This document shows, in pieces, positions 34,366-45,949 of a stretch of DNA of 64,000 bases. The notes under the pieces are model-generated. The model had not been told where the DNA came from. It worked only from the letters and a program-made list of their open reading frames with translations, and made no database searches. This DNA is from Forficula auricularia (lineage: Eukaryota; Arthropoda; Insecta; Dermaptera; Forficulidae), in contig JALMQS010000887.1 of the NCBI GenBank assembly GCA_024734495.1, positions 2,327,986 through 2,391,985 on the forward strand. Reading direction: 5' to 3'. Position numbers and translations under genes: made by a program. Position 1 is the first letter of the stretch; each line of letters opens with the position of its first letter.

Positions 34366-34643
34366 TAAAAGTGAAAACTTTCTCATGCCTTGGTACGCTC
34401 TCCGAAAATTATGCAAATGTTCGGGGATGGAGGGAATATATATATTCTTGCCACCTAGGGTTTGAGCCATCATATCAACAAAGTTAAATATAATAAATTA
34501 TTGAAAACAAAATGCCCCACGTTAATTTAGCTTAACTTTAATAAATAAGACTATTAATGTCTCTAATGTTTTGCTTAGAAAATATAGGTATAGTAATTGA
34601 ATGCAACACCATCTCATGAATAAAAGATAGCAATAATATTAAA

Positions 34644-35345
34644 TAAACTGATGAGGCCATCCACATCACTTTACTATCCACCTGGGTCTTCTCTTATATT
34701 TAATATTTAATTAAAATAATTTATAACTCTCTTATTTACCAAAGATTCCTCCTATACTATAGTATATTTCAGTTGTCCATTCTCAATTTGAATAATATCT
34801 CCTTTTAATTATGAGACTATTCTATTACCGTCCATAATATCGCTTTATCATTCGATATTTATGTTTGGGAAAATAACCGGCCCACAAGCCTTTATGTGTG
34901 ACTATGCTAATATTCACCACACGTGTCGTCGACTTTTCATAAGGCTTCATATATACGGTGTCCCACATGCATATGCGAAATTTTCGTACACCTTCGATTA
35001 CCAGTGAAGGCCACTCAGATTGATAGTCTTAATTTTTGAACCCACCCATATTTTGGCACATTCACAAGAAAACACACTCTTTTTGAATATCAGTATCATT
35101 TAAAATTCATAGTATATTTCACTTGTCCTTATTTTCCCAGTATGAAACTAATCATAATTTTAATTTTAAACCCATCCCCTCTTAATTTTTGCTTGATTTC
35201 AACCAAAATATAATCACCTCAATCCACCAAAATTACATATGAAATTCAAAATAGTTTGAGTAGTTTTTGAGATATTTTAAAAAAACGACACAAAAAAAAC
35301 ACGATTAGAGTACAATACTTGACCATACCCTGTATAGTAAAGTAA
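34644..35345 (+). repeat. TTTACCATAC repeat, copy with unusual interior
   Basis: Head 'gatgaggccatccacatcac' and tail 'gaccataccctgtatagtaa' are standard, but 34740-35100 differs from other copies and contains 'cacacgtgtcgtcgac'. That suggests an insertion or a recombinant copy. Confidence 0.6.
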
Positions 35346-35528
35346 AAATAATTCATATGCATAGGATTATCAAAATCTATTACCTGTTTAGATCAAAAAT
35401 TGATAATCTGAGGGTATAGTTAAAAATAAAATACAATACTTGAACATACCCTATATGGTAAAGTAAAAATGAAAATATTATTACATCTAATAATTAGTTT
35501 AAAAAAGAAAATTAAAATTGAAACTCAC

Positions 35529-35618
35529 ACTCAAGAGAGATCATCAGCTAATGGCTTGCTCAGAGAATTCATTTTCATGCAGAGTCGAAGGATGGATTGA
35601 TTATTTCACCACATTCGG
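35529..35618 (-). other. candidate exon X2
   Basis: The minus strand reads attctatttcag | 90 nt | GTGAGT. It has stops in all or most frames, so if real it is untranslated. Flanked downstream by '(ca)n' intron sequence like that beside X1. Confidence 0.4.
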
Positions 35619-36127
35619 CTGAAATAGAATATTAAGAAAATAAATTAATATAAGAAATAAAATAAGCAAAGATAGTAAGTAATAAGTTTAAATTTAGAAA
35701 TCACACACACAACACTCTGATTCATAGGTTAGAAGTTTACATTCGAATTCTCATCTTTCTGTTAGTTTGATTTTATAAAATTTCACTACAATTGATTTTG
35801 GCAGAAACTGTTTCGATTTATAAATTTGACTAAAATAAAGAAAGCACATTAGTATATATATTTTTTTCTTTAAAATTCTTTGAGGAACTTCAACCACCTC
35901 TGGGGCTAAATAAAACTCACGAATTCCTAAAAAAGGGAAATTTCTACATGTATATTAATATTGTTTTCCGTCCTACTCAATGAATTCTAGAAAAACCCAC
36001 GCTATTGAAAATGATTTAGGGCACGAGAATAATCCAATATTGCATTTTCAATCACAAAATTCATTGAAGGAGACAATAAAAGAGTGTGTCTTCTGCTGGA
36101 ATTATAAATTTTATTTATTTATAAAGA

Positions 36128-36163
36128 GACTATAGTTTCGAGGGCTTTGCCCTCTTTCATCAG
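36128..36163 (-). ncRNA. hammerhead-ribozyme-like motif
   Basis: CTGATGA, two extra A, stem GAGGGC/GCCCTC with loop AAA, GAAA, ACTATAGT-C. The second extra base is unusual among the copies. Confidence 0.45.
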
Positions 36164-36213
36164 TCTATTACAATGGATTCACAGGAATTAATTTATGAAT
36201 CCATTGTAATAGA

Positions 36214-36248
36214 CTGATGAAGAGGGCAAAGCACTCGAAACTATAGTC
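36214..36248 (+). ncRNA. hammerhead-ribozyme-like motif
   Basis: CTGATGA, extra A, stem GAGGGC/GCACTC (one mismatch), GAAA, ACTATAGT-C. Confidence 0.45.
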
Positions 36249-36611
36249 TCTTTATAAATAAATAATTCCAGCAGAAGACACACTCTTTTATTGTCTCCTT
36301 TAATATATAAAAGTTCTGCTACTCTCGGCAAAAAAACTTTCAATTTAATACAAAATTCATTATTAATTTCCACCTTAATTAATATCTGTTAAATGCTAGG
36401 GAAGGATATTAACATAATACGCGTATTAACACTGAATAAGAAAACAATTAATAATCTAATTGCATTGATTATTATTATACACTAGATTTATTCTGAGCAA
36501 TTATCATAAATAAATCGCACACACAAAACACATGCAATTCTATTTCATGTTAATTGAGAAACTATATTCTCTAAATGTTAGAGAAAAATGTAATATTAAA
36601 TGAAAACTCAC

Positions 36612-36688
36612 CTTTTCAAATTGTCTCGAAGAAGCCAATAATTAAATGAAATCACGGCAGCCTAGAGACAGCCCCAAAACAACACAAC
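36612..36688 (-). other. candidate non-coding exon Z
   Basis: The minus strand reads tgttattttcag | 77 nt | GTGAGT with AAAAG before the donor. All three frames contain stops, so it would be an untranslated or lncRNA exon. It lies between X2 and the CRE-bearing segment, in line with a multi-exon 5' leader on the minus strand. Confidence 0.45.
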
Positions 36689-36861
36689 CTGAAAATAACA
36701 AATATTATTCATTATTTTACCAAAATTTGAATTCAAATGATTAATTATATATAGATAATCATTTTTTTAATATGATAAAGGTAATTTACCAGATATTCGA
36801 GGACAAATTTGAGGGAAATTGCACTGACATAAGGGTTGATTATAAATGACAGAACGTTTAC

Positions 36862-36965
36862 CTTTCACTGGAGGTCAAAGAGTACAGAGATCATACACTC
36901 AAGGAGAATCTAATTGCTCTGACGTCACAACCAATACCAAAGAATCATACTTTAATTCAAATATT
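36862..36965 (-). promoter_or_regulatory. candidate first exon / promoter with CRE palindrome
   Basis: A perfect CRE-type octamer TGACGTCA lies at 36920-36927. About 60 bases downstream on the minus strand comes GAAAG | GTAAAC, a plausible donor (36856-36861). The segment is GC-richer than its surroundings. It could be the start of the transcript carrying exons Z, X2 and Y. No transcription data. Confidence 0.35.
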
Positions 36966-37192
36966 CAAATAATGTAAGCGTTGTATTGAAACCTGCCTAG
37001 ACTTGCATTTAGAGCTATATGACTTCACAATTTATTTATGTTATAGGTAATAAATTGAAAAATAATCATAAATTAAAAAAATTAATTTAAATTTAAATAA
37101 AGTAGAATATGAAGATACTATTAAAAAAAACACATTTATTCATATACTAGATATGGTAGATTTAAAAAATTTATATAATTTAAAAAAATAAA

Positions 37193-38415
37193 TTGACACC
37201 TTCTGATGTTGCAATCCACTTGACTTTACCATACACTTCTGGTTGAGTTTGGCACAAGGGCCTAGATTTTCATTGTTTGCACCCCTCCCCCATTCTGGGC
37301 GGTTAGTTTTTACATTTTTAGTCTTCTGCTAGCCACCTGATTATGTATAGGTACAAAATTTGGTTGAGTTTGGTCCAAGGGCCTAGATTTTTATTTTTTG
37401 ACCCCCCCCCCCCCCCGCCCCATTTTGGGCAGTTTGTTTTTCCATTTTTAGTGTTCTGGGGGTCCACTGGTTGCACCCATTTTGGGCAGTTTGTTTTCCA
37501 TTTTTTTACGTGTTTCTGGGGGGTCCCTGATTATGTATACAAAATTTGGTTGAGTTTTGCTCAAATGGGCTAGATTTTTATTTTTTGACCCCGCCCCCTA
37601 ATTTTGGCTCTAGAAAAAAAATATTTTCGTTATTATAGGTTCATTTTATAGTATATTTCATTTTACTTGTTTTTTTAGTTTGAAAATATTATAATTTCAA
37701 ATTTTAATCCCCCTTACACCCCTTAATTTTGGGTCGATATGTACCAAAATCTAATTAGCTTAAGAGATCAATTCACCAAAACTAAGTGTGCAAATTGGTT
37801 TTGATATTCAGTATGGAATATGTTATTTGGATTGTAAAATCATATTCCAAAATGGCCAGTACTAGCTCTCGGTCTATAATATATCAAAGTAGGTATATAC
37901 CAAACCAGCTGAGAAGGCCCCCGGTGTCCCCCTCTGTAAAAATAATTTAAAATCACCCGCGCCCCTAGTATTAAAATGATATATGATACCCTCCCCCACC
38001 CCCGCAGAACAAAATATTCACAAATGTTTTTTGAATTTTAATGTTTCACTTTTCTAAGCTAAAACCATTTCTATTATCTTTTCGGATTTAAGAAAACTTT
38101 AGCCCTTAACTCAACCAAATTTTGTAAACATAATCAGTGGGACTCCAAAAGGCTAGACATTCCAAAACTAACCACCCAATATGGGGGGGGGGGGGCAAAA
38201 AATGAAAATCTATGCCTCTGTAACAAATTTAACTTAGTTTTTGCATTTCTAGCCTTCTGGGGTCCACAGAATATGTATACAAAATTTGGTTGAGTTTGGT
38301 CAAACTAACCACCCGAAATGGGGGGAGGCAAAATGAAGAATCTATACCTCTGTAACAAATTTAACTTAGTTTTTGCATTTCTAGCCTTCTGGGGTCCACA
38401 GAATATGTATACGAA
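37193..38415 (+). repeat. TTTACCATAC repeat with expanded and inverted subunits
   Basis: After the usual head, the 115-bp subunit ('gtttttccatttttag..ttctggggg..' to a poly-C tract) is repeated about three to four times up to about 37830. From 37910 a reversed piece is followed by a direct duplication of about 130 bp (38208-38290 and 38340-38412). The frame at 37343-37573 merely reads through this. Confidence 0.7.
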
Positions 38416-38787
38416 AAGTAAAAAAGAATAATAAAATAATTTCTGTATTCTTGATGAAAAGATAGAGAATGAGAGTTCGTTCTAGGTTAACATTATTGTA
38501 ATAAATGCAAGGTCTATGCATTATCCTATTATATATATACAGGCTTAAGTGATGCGCAGATACATAATGAATTAACATTTAAATGAACATTCATAGAAAT
38601 GTCTCTGGTCTAATAATTTATAGTGCAATTGAAGAAATAACGACAGTTGTCAGTCTGTAAGTAATTTTATTTATGAAAATCTCAAAATAGAGTCACGTTG
38701 CATAAATAAGATTTTAAAAGTGTTCTATTCAGAAAACAGTTTGCACAGGGGTGGGATTAAGCCTAAGAAATCTCTGAAATTTTCTAG

Positions 38788-39361
38788 CTTAGTAGATTCT
38801 TAACTTTTTTCAGTCTTGCCACACTGGATGCAATTCAGAAGTGAGGAATTAAATTAATAGGAGACCCGGCCCTAACTAACTCACTCGACCCCCCTGGCTC
38901 ACCGAAGAAACGTTTCTGCCCTTTCCCTGAACTACAGATACAATCAAGGTGTCTGTTGAGTCGAGCTGAAATCAATTATACCCCCTAAAGCCCTCTTTAA
39001 GAGTTTTAACTGTCAACTTTCTTAATTTTTCCAGATTCCAATTTAAAAATGAAAACATGTACTCCTGTTTTTTAAATGTACGTCAAGAGTTATTTAATTT
39101 TTTCACTTCTTTGTTCTTAAAAAAAATCTGCAAAAAATGAACATTTTAATTTTTTTTCTATTTTATTTAAGATTGACCGGATAAAACTGCTTTGGTTGTT
39201 TTTATATACGGTAATAAAATTGTTTAAAATAATAAAACTGCTTTATTAATTACATTTTACTTCAAATTAAAATTAGACATACAATGAAAATGAAAAGGGG
39301 GCGATAGGTGTTAGTCAAAGAAAAGGGGCGATGGGCCACAAAAGGTTGTGAACCACTACTG
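38788..39361. mobile_element. probable hAT-like non-autonomous element
   Basis: Left 'tagtagattcttaac' and right (reverse) 'agtagtggttcacaacc' resemble hAT ends. Internal 'gggggcgata' and 'ggggcgatgggcc' near the right end match the C/G-rich subterminal parts of such elements. No TSD could be read. Confidence 0.4.
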
Positions 39362-39363
39362 CC

Positions 39364-39600
39364 TAAACATCGAAAAAATTATATTTTACTAGAAATTTAT
39401 TATTTTGTCAAAATGTCTCATAGTTAGTACGTTACCCAATTTTTTGCTAGCTAAAAAACTAGTGTGAATATTAAATCGAAATTTCATTTGTAGATTTTTT
39501 TATATTTAGATTAAAAAGCTGAAGGTGGAATTCGAACTAAAAATTAAGGGGAGGGGGCTCTTAAAAAATTAAAATTATAATAAATTGACCTATAATAAAA
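39364..39600 (-). repeat. TTTACCATAC repeat, reverse, truncated
   Basis: 'aaacatcgaaaaaattatat' to 'aattaaggggagggggctct', the reversed tail part only. Confidence 0.6.
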
Positions 39601-39710
39601 AAAGGGAATAATTATTTTTTTCGAGGGCAAAACTTGTGTAGGGGGCTCAAAAAAAGAACTATTTAATTTTGTGTATGCTCTAGCTCAAAAAGACCATTGA
39701 AGGTATCCAG

Positions 39711-40340
39711 TGGCGTAGCCAGAAAATTTTCGTGGGGGGGTCAATCCACAAAGCTAAATATTTAGTGGGAATTTTTTTTATTAAAACAAATAGTCCAGTT
39801 AAATTGTGTTTTTACTCGGAAAGTTTTGGGCTAGCTATAATTTCTTCGACCCTTTATGTTTTTTGGGTGTGCTGAATCCGAATCTGAGGTTTATTAACAA
39901 AATTTCGTGAAGGGACATTGTCAAAATTGCGAAAAATTTAAAAAATCTGATTCTTTTGCTTTTTTTTTGCTTATAACTCAAAAACTATCAACATTTCGTA
40001 AATAACCTCACTATTTAAAATGAAAGTTAATAAAATTTCCTACAAATTTAATTATCGAGGTTTTTTCTCAGACCAACCATTCGGGCTCAAACGCTAGTTG
40101 AAAATTGATGTATTTTTTCTGTTTCCGCAAATCCCAAACACTCGCACTTTTTTCGATCTTTCTAGGAAATTTTATAAATATTCATTTTGAAAAGGAAGGT
40201 TATTTACGAAAAGTTGATAGTTTTCGAGTTATAAGCAAAAACCGCCAAAAAATGATAGAAATAGATTTAGATATATTATATTGGCATTAATAGCTAATTA
40301 TATTTTAGTAAAAATTAGGTGGTGGAGGGGTATTAAAAAT
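39711..40340. repeat. element start CAGTGGCGTAGCCAG plus foldback
   Basis: 'cagtggcgtagccag' is a widespread DNA-transposon end type. Within, 'cttataactcaaaaactat', 'caacatttcgtaaataacct' (about 39970) is mirrored near 40198-40244. A right end was not found. Confidence 0.45.
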
Positions 40341-40344
40341 TCAA

Positions 40345-40785
40345 AAAACAGGCGGCTGTCATCATCCACCTTGCAGAACTAGGTAAATAATATTTTATCA
40401 TGAAATCTTTGAAGCATGAAACCTCCCCTAAAGTCTATATATATGCCCGCTTTTGTTATAATAGACAGTGTTTGTGATTTGTGGGGAAAAGTGAAGAACA
40501 CCTGACCATGTCCCAGTTCTTTGGAGCTAAGTTCGTCGACCCTTAAAGCAGGTACCCAAAACAAACTTCCTGAAACTGAACCCTTCATTTACAAGCCATA
40601 TGGAACAAAAACAAAGACTAAGGATTAATATCATATTATGTTCAAACATTTAGAACAAAATTCACTCTTGGTTGACTCTTGCAGGTTAGAGCCCACACTA
40701 TAGGGAAATTATTTAAATTTTTCTAATGTTTTTATTCTTTTGATATATTTTTTAATAATTATTCTTATATATTTAATTTTATAAA
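40345..40785. other. unassigned stretch
   Basis: A 69-codon minus-strand frame (40379-40588) has no motif. Otherwise AT-rich. Confidence 0.4.
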
Positions 40786-41545
40786 GAGAAACAAAGATGT
40801 TGTCCTCTGCTTGATGCAAATAAACATACACATTACACACATATATATCGAAATTATATATCTGTGTATATATTATTTATTTGTTTGAGACTATAGTTTA
40901 GGAGGCTTGGGCCACTTCATCAGTCTTTTTAATTATAAATATTATTTTTCATGGGATCAGTATCGTGTGGATATTGAAAAATTTTTCCTTCTTTCTCAGC
41001 TTGTGGGCCAGGTAGAATTAAGAAAAGTTTTTTAAGCCTTCGAAACTATAGTCTCAAACAAATAAATAATATATATATACAGATATGATAATTATCGATA
41101 TATGTGACCTTCTCCGAGAAAAGTGACCTAGTGTTTCAAAAAACGGGTTTGGACTTAAGAGTGGATTCTGGTACCTAAAAGGGTGTAGAATAAGATGAAA
41201 TGAGTTAGATTTCTGATAAAAATTTATTTACCCCATAAAAACGTACAAAACGAACTTGGGAAAATCGATAAAAATGAGAAAAACATTAAAATTTTATTTT
41301 TTTTGATTTTTTGGTTTTAAATTTAAATCGTATCTCCCAACTGAAGGTGTGTTCAAAGTGATAATGCGTTATGAAACTTTAAATGCGTTTTTCTCAAAAC
41401 TTCATTTTCACACACTAGGTCTCTTTTCTCGGAGAAGGTCACATACATGTGTGTATGTTCATTTGCATCAAGCAGAGGACAATCTCTTGGTTTTTCTTTA
41501 TGAATCAACAACTCTGCTACTCTTGGCAAAATAAAAACTTTTCAA
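40785..41545. mobile_element. Penelope-like foldback, family B, with nested TIR element
   Basis: Arms as in 33893-34365 ('agaaacaaagatgttgtcct' ... 'gaatcaacaactctgctact'). Hammerhead-like motifs at 40889-40923 (minus) and 41036-41054 (plus) are decayed. The right arm is split by a TIR element at 41104-41442. Confidence 0.75.
41104..41442. mobile_element. 339-bp TIR element nested in PLE arm
   Basis: Left GTGACCTTCTCCGAGAAAAG then TGACCTAGTGT mirrors right ACACTAGGTCTCTTTTCTCG then GAGAAGGTCAC. Non-coding. Confidence 0.8.
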
Positions 41546-41652
41546 TATTTTTTTTCGAAACATTTTTTTCTTCAATGTTAATGATGTGAAAACGAGTTAC
41601 ATCCAGAGGTGTAGCATAATTGAATGGGAAATAAATAAATAAATAGACTTAC

Positions 41653-41730
41653 TGAGAAGTTGCGAATCTCCGCCGAAAGACCCGTGGGTCTCCAGGTGGA
41701 CCCATCCTGGCTCACTGGTGTCGATGCGTA
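41653..41730 (-). other. candidate exon Y, copy 3 (78 nt)
   Basis: Same splice signals (ttttattttcag, GTAAGT) as copies 1 and 2, with more substitutions and a 2-nt deletion near the 5' end. The open frame persists downstream of the deletion. The duplicated downstream sequence stops where the element at 41983 is inserted. Confidence 0.45.
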
Positions 41731-41982
41731 CTGAAAATAAAATAGAAATTATTTTTTCAATAAAATACAGTTAGGTGATTTTTCCTATCATTGGTATTTG
41801 GCCCGAGTCGATTTATCGAATAAAATGATTAGGGAATTAAAGATTATTGTTAAAAAAGTTCCTTATTAATAAATATATGTAGGTATATGTTGAATATTGA
41901 TTATAGAGTGTTTGACAATTTCAATCTCTTATTCTAAAAGCTATTTACCTATTCACTTATATTTCAATGCATTTTTTAAATA

Positions 41983-43272
41983 CAGAGTGTTTTATAATTG
42001 AATGTCAATATTGAAGGGGGTTATCTGTGCATGCATTTAAGGTAGTTCTTTCACAAATGCAAAAATTCAAGAAGTTTTTGAAACTTGGAATATAAGTCAT
42101 TAAAAAGCATAATACACATACTGTTAAAATTTGAAGACGATTTACCACACCAAACATGAAATAATCGCAATTAAAAATGACATTTTTTTATATAGGGTAG
42201 ATAGGGAAAGAAAGGGTGGGTAAATGATCATTTTTATATTTATTTTTTCATTGAAGGACTTTCACCATCTTGATGAAAAACTAATATTTGTTAGAATAAT
42301 ATATTCGGAGTAACTTAAAAAAAAATTGAAATTATTTACCACGTAGTTTTGATAAAAAACAAACCTATTTGGGCGATTATTTTTAGTGGAGGGGATATAA
42401 GTACAATGGCTTGGAAACGATCCGGCTAGTATGTGTGTATCTATAAAAAAATACCCTAAAATTTTAGTTCCGTTTATATTTATAGAGTGGTTACGAGGCT
42501 AAAATTTATTTTTGTGTGGATTGTCGCTAAAGAACCTACTTAAGACAAAAAGTTCTAATAAACATTCCTCTCTTTTTGGATTTTTATTGATATACAGGTT
42601 GATAAAGATTTTTTTTGAAAAATATATACTTATATATATTTAATAACTCCAAAACTTTTAAACATTAAATATTTTTGTAAGACTTGGTGGATGTAAACTA
42701 GGTGTAGAGATACGTCTTTTGTAAAAAAAAAACGAATTTTCACTTTTCATGAGGCGTCGCAATTAATTTCACCCTGAATATTAATATAAAAAATAATACG
42801 CCACGGCTTTTGTCAAAAAAATTATTAATGGTGCTTCATTTTGTAATAAAAACGATGTCTTGACCTGTAAATATTTTTACACTTAAAGTACTTTTTATTG
42901 AAATAATTATTTAACAACTAGAGAGATAAGTAATACGAAAAAAGTCAAGAGATCTTTTTTATTACAAAATAAACCATTAGTAAAAGAATTTTTGTTTTTT
43001 AAAAAAGCAGTCGCGTATCATTTTTTTCATTCAAAATAATAAGGGTGAAATTAATTTAGAGGTTACTGGTTAAAACTGAAAATTCGTTTTTTTTTTCACA
43101 AAAGATGTGTCTCTACACCTAGTTTACATCCTCCAAGTTTTATAAAAATATCACATCTGGTTTCTGAGATATTAAAAAAAAAACCTGTATATCAAAAATA
43201 AAACAAAAACGTCTTAAAATCATATACAGATTAACCTTTTTCTATATTGAGATTCATTTATGAAGCACCCTG
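41983..43272. mobile_element. TA-flanked TIR element, about 1.3 kb
   Basis: Left CAGAGTGTTTTATAATTGAA then TGTCAATATTGAA mirrors right TTCATTTATGAAGCACCCTG. TA lies on both sides. It interrupts the third exon-Y duplication block at 'gcattttttaaa'. No transposase; contains a nested foldback at 42595-43187. Confidence 0.75.
42595..43187. mobile_element. nested foldback with TA flanks
   Basis: Ends CAGGTT/AACCTG flanked by TA. Arms of about 290 bp ('ggatgtaaactaggtgtaga', 'aacgaattttcac') pair almost continuously around a short centre. Confidence 0.8.
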
Positions 43273-43575
43273 TATACTTTATACACTATGTAACTTTTAG
43301 CAGACTAAATACAATTCAAAAGATTTTCTTATAGAGAACAAAAACTAAAATAAATACACTTAACAGCAAGAACAGCAATAATCCGAAAATTTTAAAAGAA
43401 AATTAATAAAAAAAATTTAATTTTCATAGACTCAATAAATACTTAAAAGAAAATTAATTTCAAACTTAAACGATAACAATTTATAATATTTATCGCACAT
43501 GAATGATTATAAGATAATACTAAAAAACAAAAAATTATAGGTTTGATTTGTTTTAAAATATTGACAAAAAAAAAA

Positions 43576-43985
43576 TTTATAAAAAAATAAAACCGACTTC
43601 AAAAAAATTAAATGTAACAAATAAAATAATAATAACTTAAAAAATAAAATAAAATGGACTAAAAGGTATAAAATAATTATCTTATTTAGTTATAACTAAA
43701 CGACGAAATATTAACATGAAATTACTTTTTGAAGTCGGTGCCAAACAAACTATACCTATAAGTGAGCGTACCCGCCTAAGTAAGATCCGTCGAGTACGAT
43801 TTATAAAATGTATGTTTGGCACCGACTTCAAAAAGTAATTTCATGTTAATATTTCGTCGTTTAGTTGTAACTAAATAAGATATTTATTTTATACCTTTTA
43901 GTGTATTTTATTTTATTTTTAAGTTATTATTATTTTATTTGTTACATTTAATTTTTTGAAGTCGGTTTTATTTTTTTTTATAAAA
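43576..43985. mobile_element. near-perfect inverted repeat (arms of about 175 bp)
   Basis: 'aaaaccgacttcaaaaaaat' ... 'gaaattactttttgaagtcg' is mirrored with very few mismatches after a spacer of about 60 bp containing 'agtgagcgtacccgcctaag'. Part of the arm recurs at about 52765-52802. Ends of the type 'aaccgacttcaaaaa' are familiar from insect repeats. Also see 'gaacctcctcttttttgaaa' at about 44121. Confidence 0.85.
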
Positions 43986-44421
43986 ATTATTTTTGTTTTT
44001 CTCTTTTTAGTGATGTTATTAATAGTGACTTAATATAATACTTTGCATGCATCTCTTAAGAGAAAGCGTCGTACGAATGAAAATGAGGTAACATAGACAC
44101 AAAAAAAAATCAGACGAATTGAGAACCTCCTCTTTTTTGAAATCGGTTAAAAAAATTAAAATCTTGCTTTTTCACTCCACCCTACTGTACACAATATAGT
44201 TGAAACTTTAAATAAGATGTCCAACCTCAAGACATTTGAATTATGGCTCAAAATTTTTAGAGAATAGTTTTAAGCCCCATAGGCGACTAATAAGAGGTCA
44301 AAAATTTTTGTTTTTCACTCCACCCTAATTATACATACATAGTCTTCAGAATCTATTTATAATTATTATCATTTCCGTCCATAATTTAATTTATAATTTA
44401 TAATGCTTAAAGAATAAAATG

Positions 44422-45080
44422 AGCTGACGTGTTCTGATGTGGCCATCCACTTGACTTTACCATACAACCTGGCCCCTAAAATTATTTATAATCATGTAGG
44501 GGAGGTTATATTTTGCATTTTTATACTTCTGGGGTCCCTCTGATTATTTATACAAAATTTGGTTGAGTTTAGTAAATGGCCAAGATTTTCATTTTTTTGA
44601 CCCCCCCCCCTCCCCCATTTTGGGCGGTTAGTTTTTGCATTTTTAGACTTCTGGGGGTCCACTGATTATGTATACAAAATTTGGTTGAGTTTGCTCAAAC
44701 GGCCTAGATTTTTAATTTTTAACCCCCTCCATCCCCCTTAAATTTGGGTCGATATGCACCAAAATCTAATCAGCTCTTAATCTCAATGGACCAAAACTAC
44801 GTGTGAAATTTGGTTTTGATATTCACACTAGTTTTTGAGCTAGCTCGTCCACAAAAATTTGGTTACGCACAGACAACCAGACAACTAACAGACATTTTGA
44901 CAAAACAATTATTATCTCGAAAAATATAATTTTTTCGATGTTCACTTTTTTGTAGAGCGAAATGCCATGGTTTCGCTCAATTTTTTTTAATCAAAATAGT
45001 TTCAGCCGTTTTTGAGATATTTCGAAAAAAGAAGGAAAAAACTTTTTTCAATACTTGACCATACCCTGTATGGTAAAGTA
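44422..45080 (+). repeat. TTTACCATAC dispersed repeat, good copy
   Basis: Complete from 'gctgacgtgttctgatgtgg' to 'ccctgtatggtaaagta' with two 115-bp subunits. A useful reference copy. Confidence 0.85.
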
Positions 45081-45089
45081 AAAATACAT

Positions 45090-45945
45090 AAATTTGTTAA
45101 AAAGTTAGTACTATTGCTTGAAGAAGAACAAGTTTAATTAATTAATGAAGATTTTCTAATTCAATAATTACATACTAACAGGTTGCTATACCTATATATA
45201 AATATTTAATTTAAGATCCAAATTATCGATTGGTTAATTTTAGTTTGCCATTTTTTCTTATTTACCAAATAATTGAAACAAAAACAATCGGTTCAAGGAC
45301 TTGTTTATCGTTTCCTATAATTATCTGGGGTTTTTTTTCTCTCTCTCTCCTCCATCTCTCTCCAATTCATTTGACTTTTAATGTTTATCAATAAAAGATG
45401 AAATGCCAAAGGGTATTTTACTACTTTTTTCGAAATCGGTTTTGTATATTTAGTGAATAGCAATGAATCTACAAAATAGAACAAAATAATCAGAGAAATT
45501 AATCAATAATTGTGAAAAGTAAACTTTGGGTGCAAAGTCCCCTGGATATCCTAAAAGTCCTGAGGCCGATTGAAGAGTCAACCAGCCGCCAAACCGGATC
45601 AAAAGAATTTGAAATTCTCTCCCTGTGTGTGTGTGTGTGAACAGAATATGTCCATGTTCCAGGGGAAAAAAAAGTTTCCATGTAGAACATACTATACCCA
45701 AATCTACTTTAGTTCGTATGCACCTTGGAAATAGACGAAGGCCGTTTTCTCTGGGTGATCACGTGAACTACCTACCTTCTAGTCATTTGATGCAATCAAT
45801 CGATGGTGAACGGGTTCGTCTCGATTTTTTTTTTTTTTTTTTATTGACCAATTTTTGTGATAATTACCTATTTATCACTTTACTTATACTGATATGCGTT
45901 TTCGTATTATTTGGTTAAATACTTTTCAAAATTCCAGGTTCTATA
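45090..45945. other. unassigned, GC-richer core with (GT)n
   Basis: 45535-45815 is GC-richer and contains a (TG)n run at about 45625-45640. Several short frames overlap here without a recognisable domain. A host exon is possible; no splice pair is convincing. Confidence 0.35.
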
Positions 45946-45949
45946 AGTT

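Larger units (their letters stand above)
33145..34550. repeat. segmental duplication, copy 2 (of about 26460-27990)
   Basis: Both copies share, in order: 'tctataaaaattcagaa', 'gttatctgtaataattgaat', exon Y with both splice sites, 'tatatgttgagtattgatta', the reversed repeat tail, 'aattggaggtaaa', 'cttggtacgctctccgaaaa' and 'gggtttgagccatcat'. Copy 2 gained a PLE foldback. Copy 1 gained extra sequence at about 27190-27770. Confidence 0.75.
36066..36349. mobile_element. Penelope-like foldback, family A, 12-bp TSD
   Basis: Exact 12-bp flanks ACAAAATTCATT lie at 36054-36065 and 36350-36361. Orientation is opposite to the copy at 30782: the 'ctctcggcaaaaaaactttc' end lies on the right. Confidence 0.9.

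Noticed and set aside
37343..37573. 76-codon frame rich in proline and phenylalanine
   Set aside because: It reads through tandem subunits and poly-C tracts of the TTTACCATAC repeat.
45450..45918. Three overlapping short frames as a host gene
   Set aside because: Composition is raised by a (GT)n run and poly-T; no motif and no convincing splice pair.
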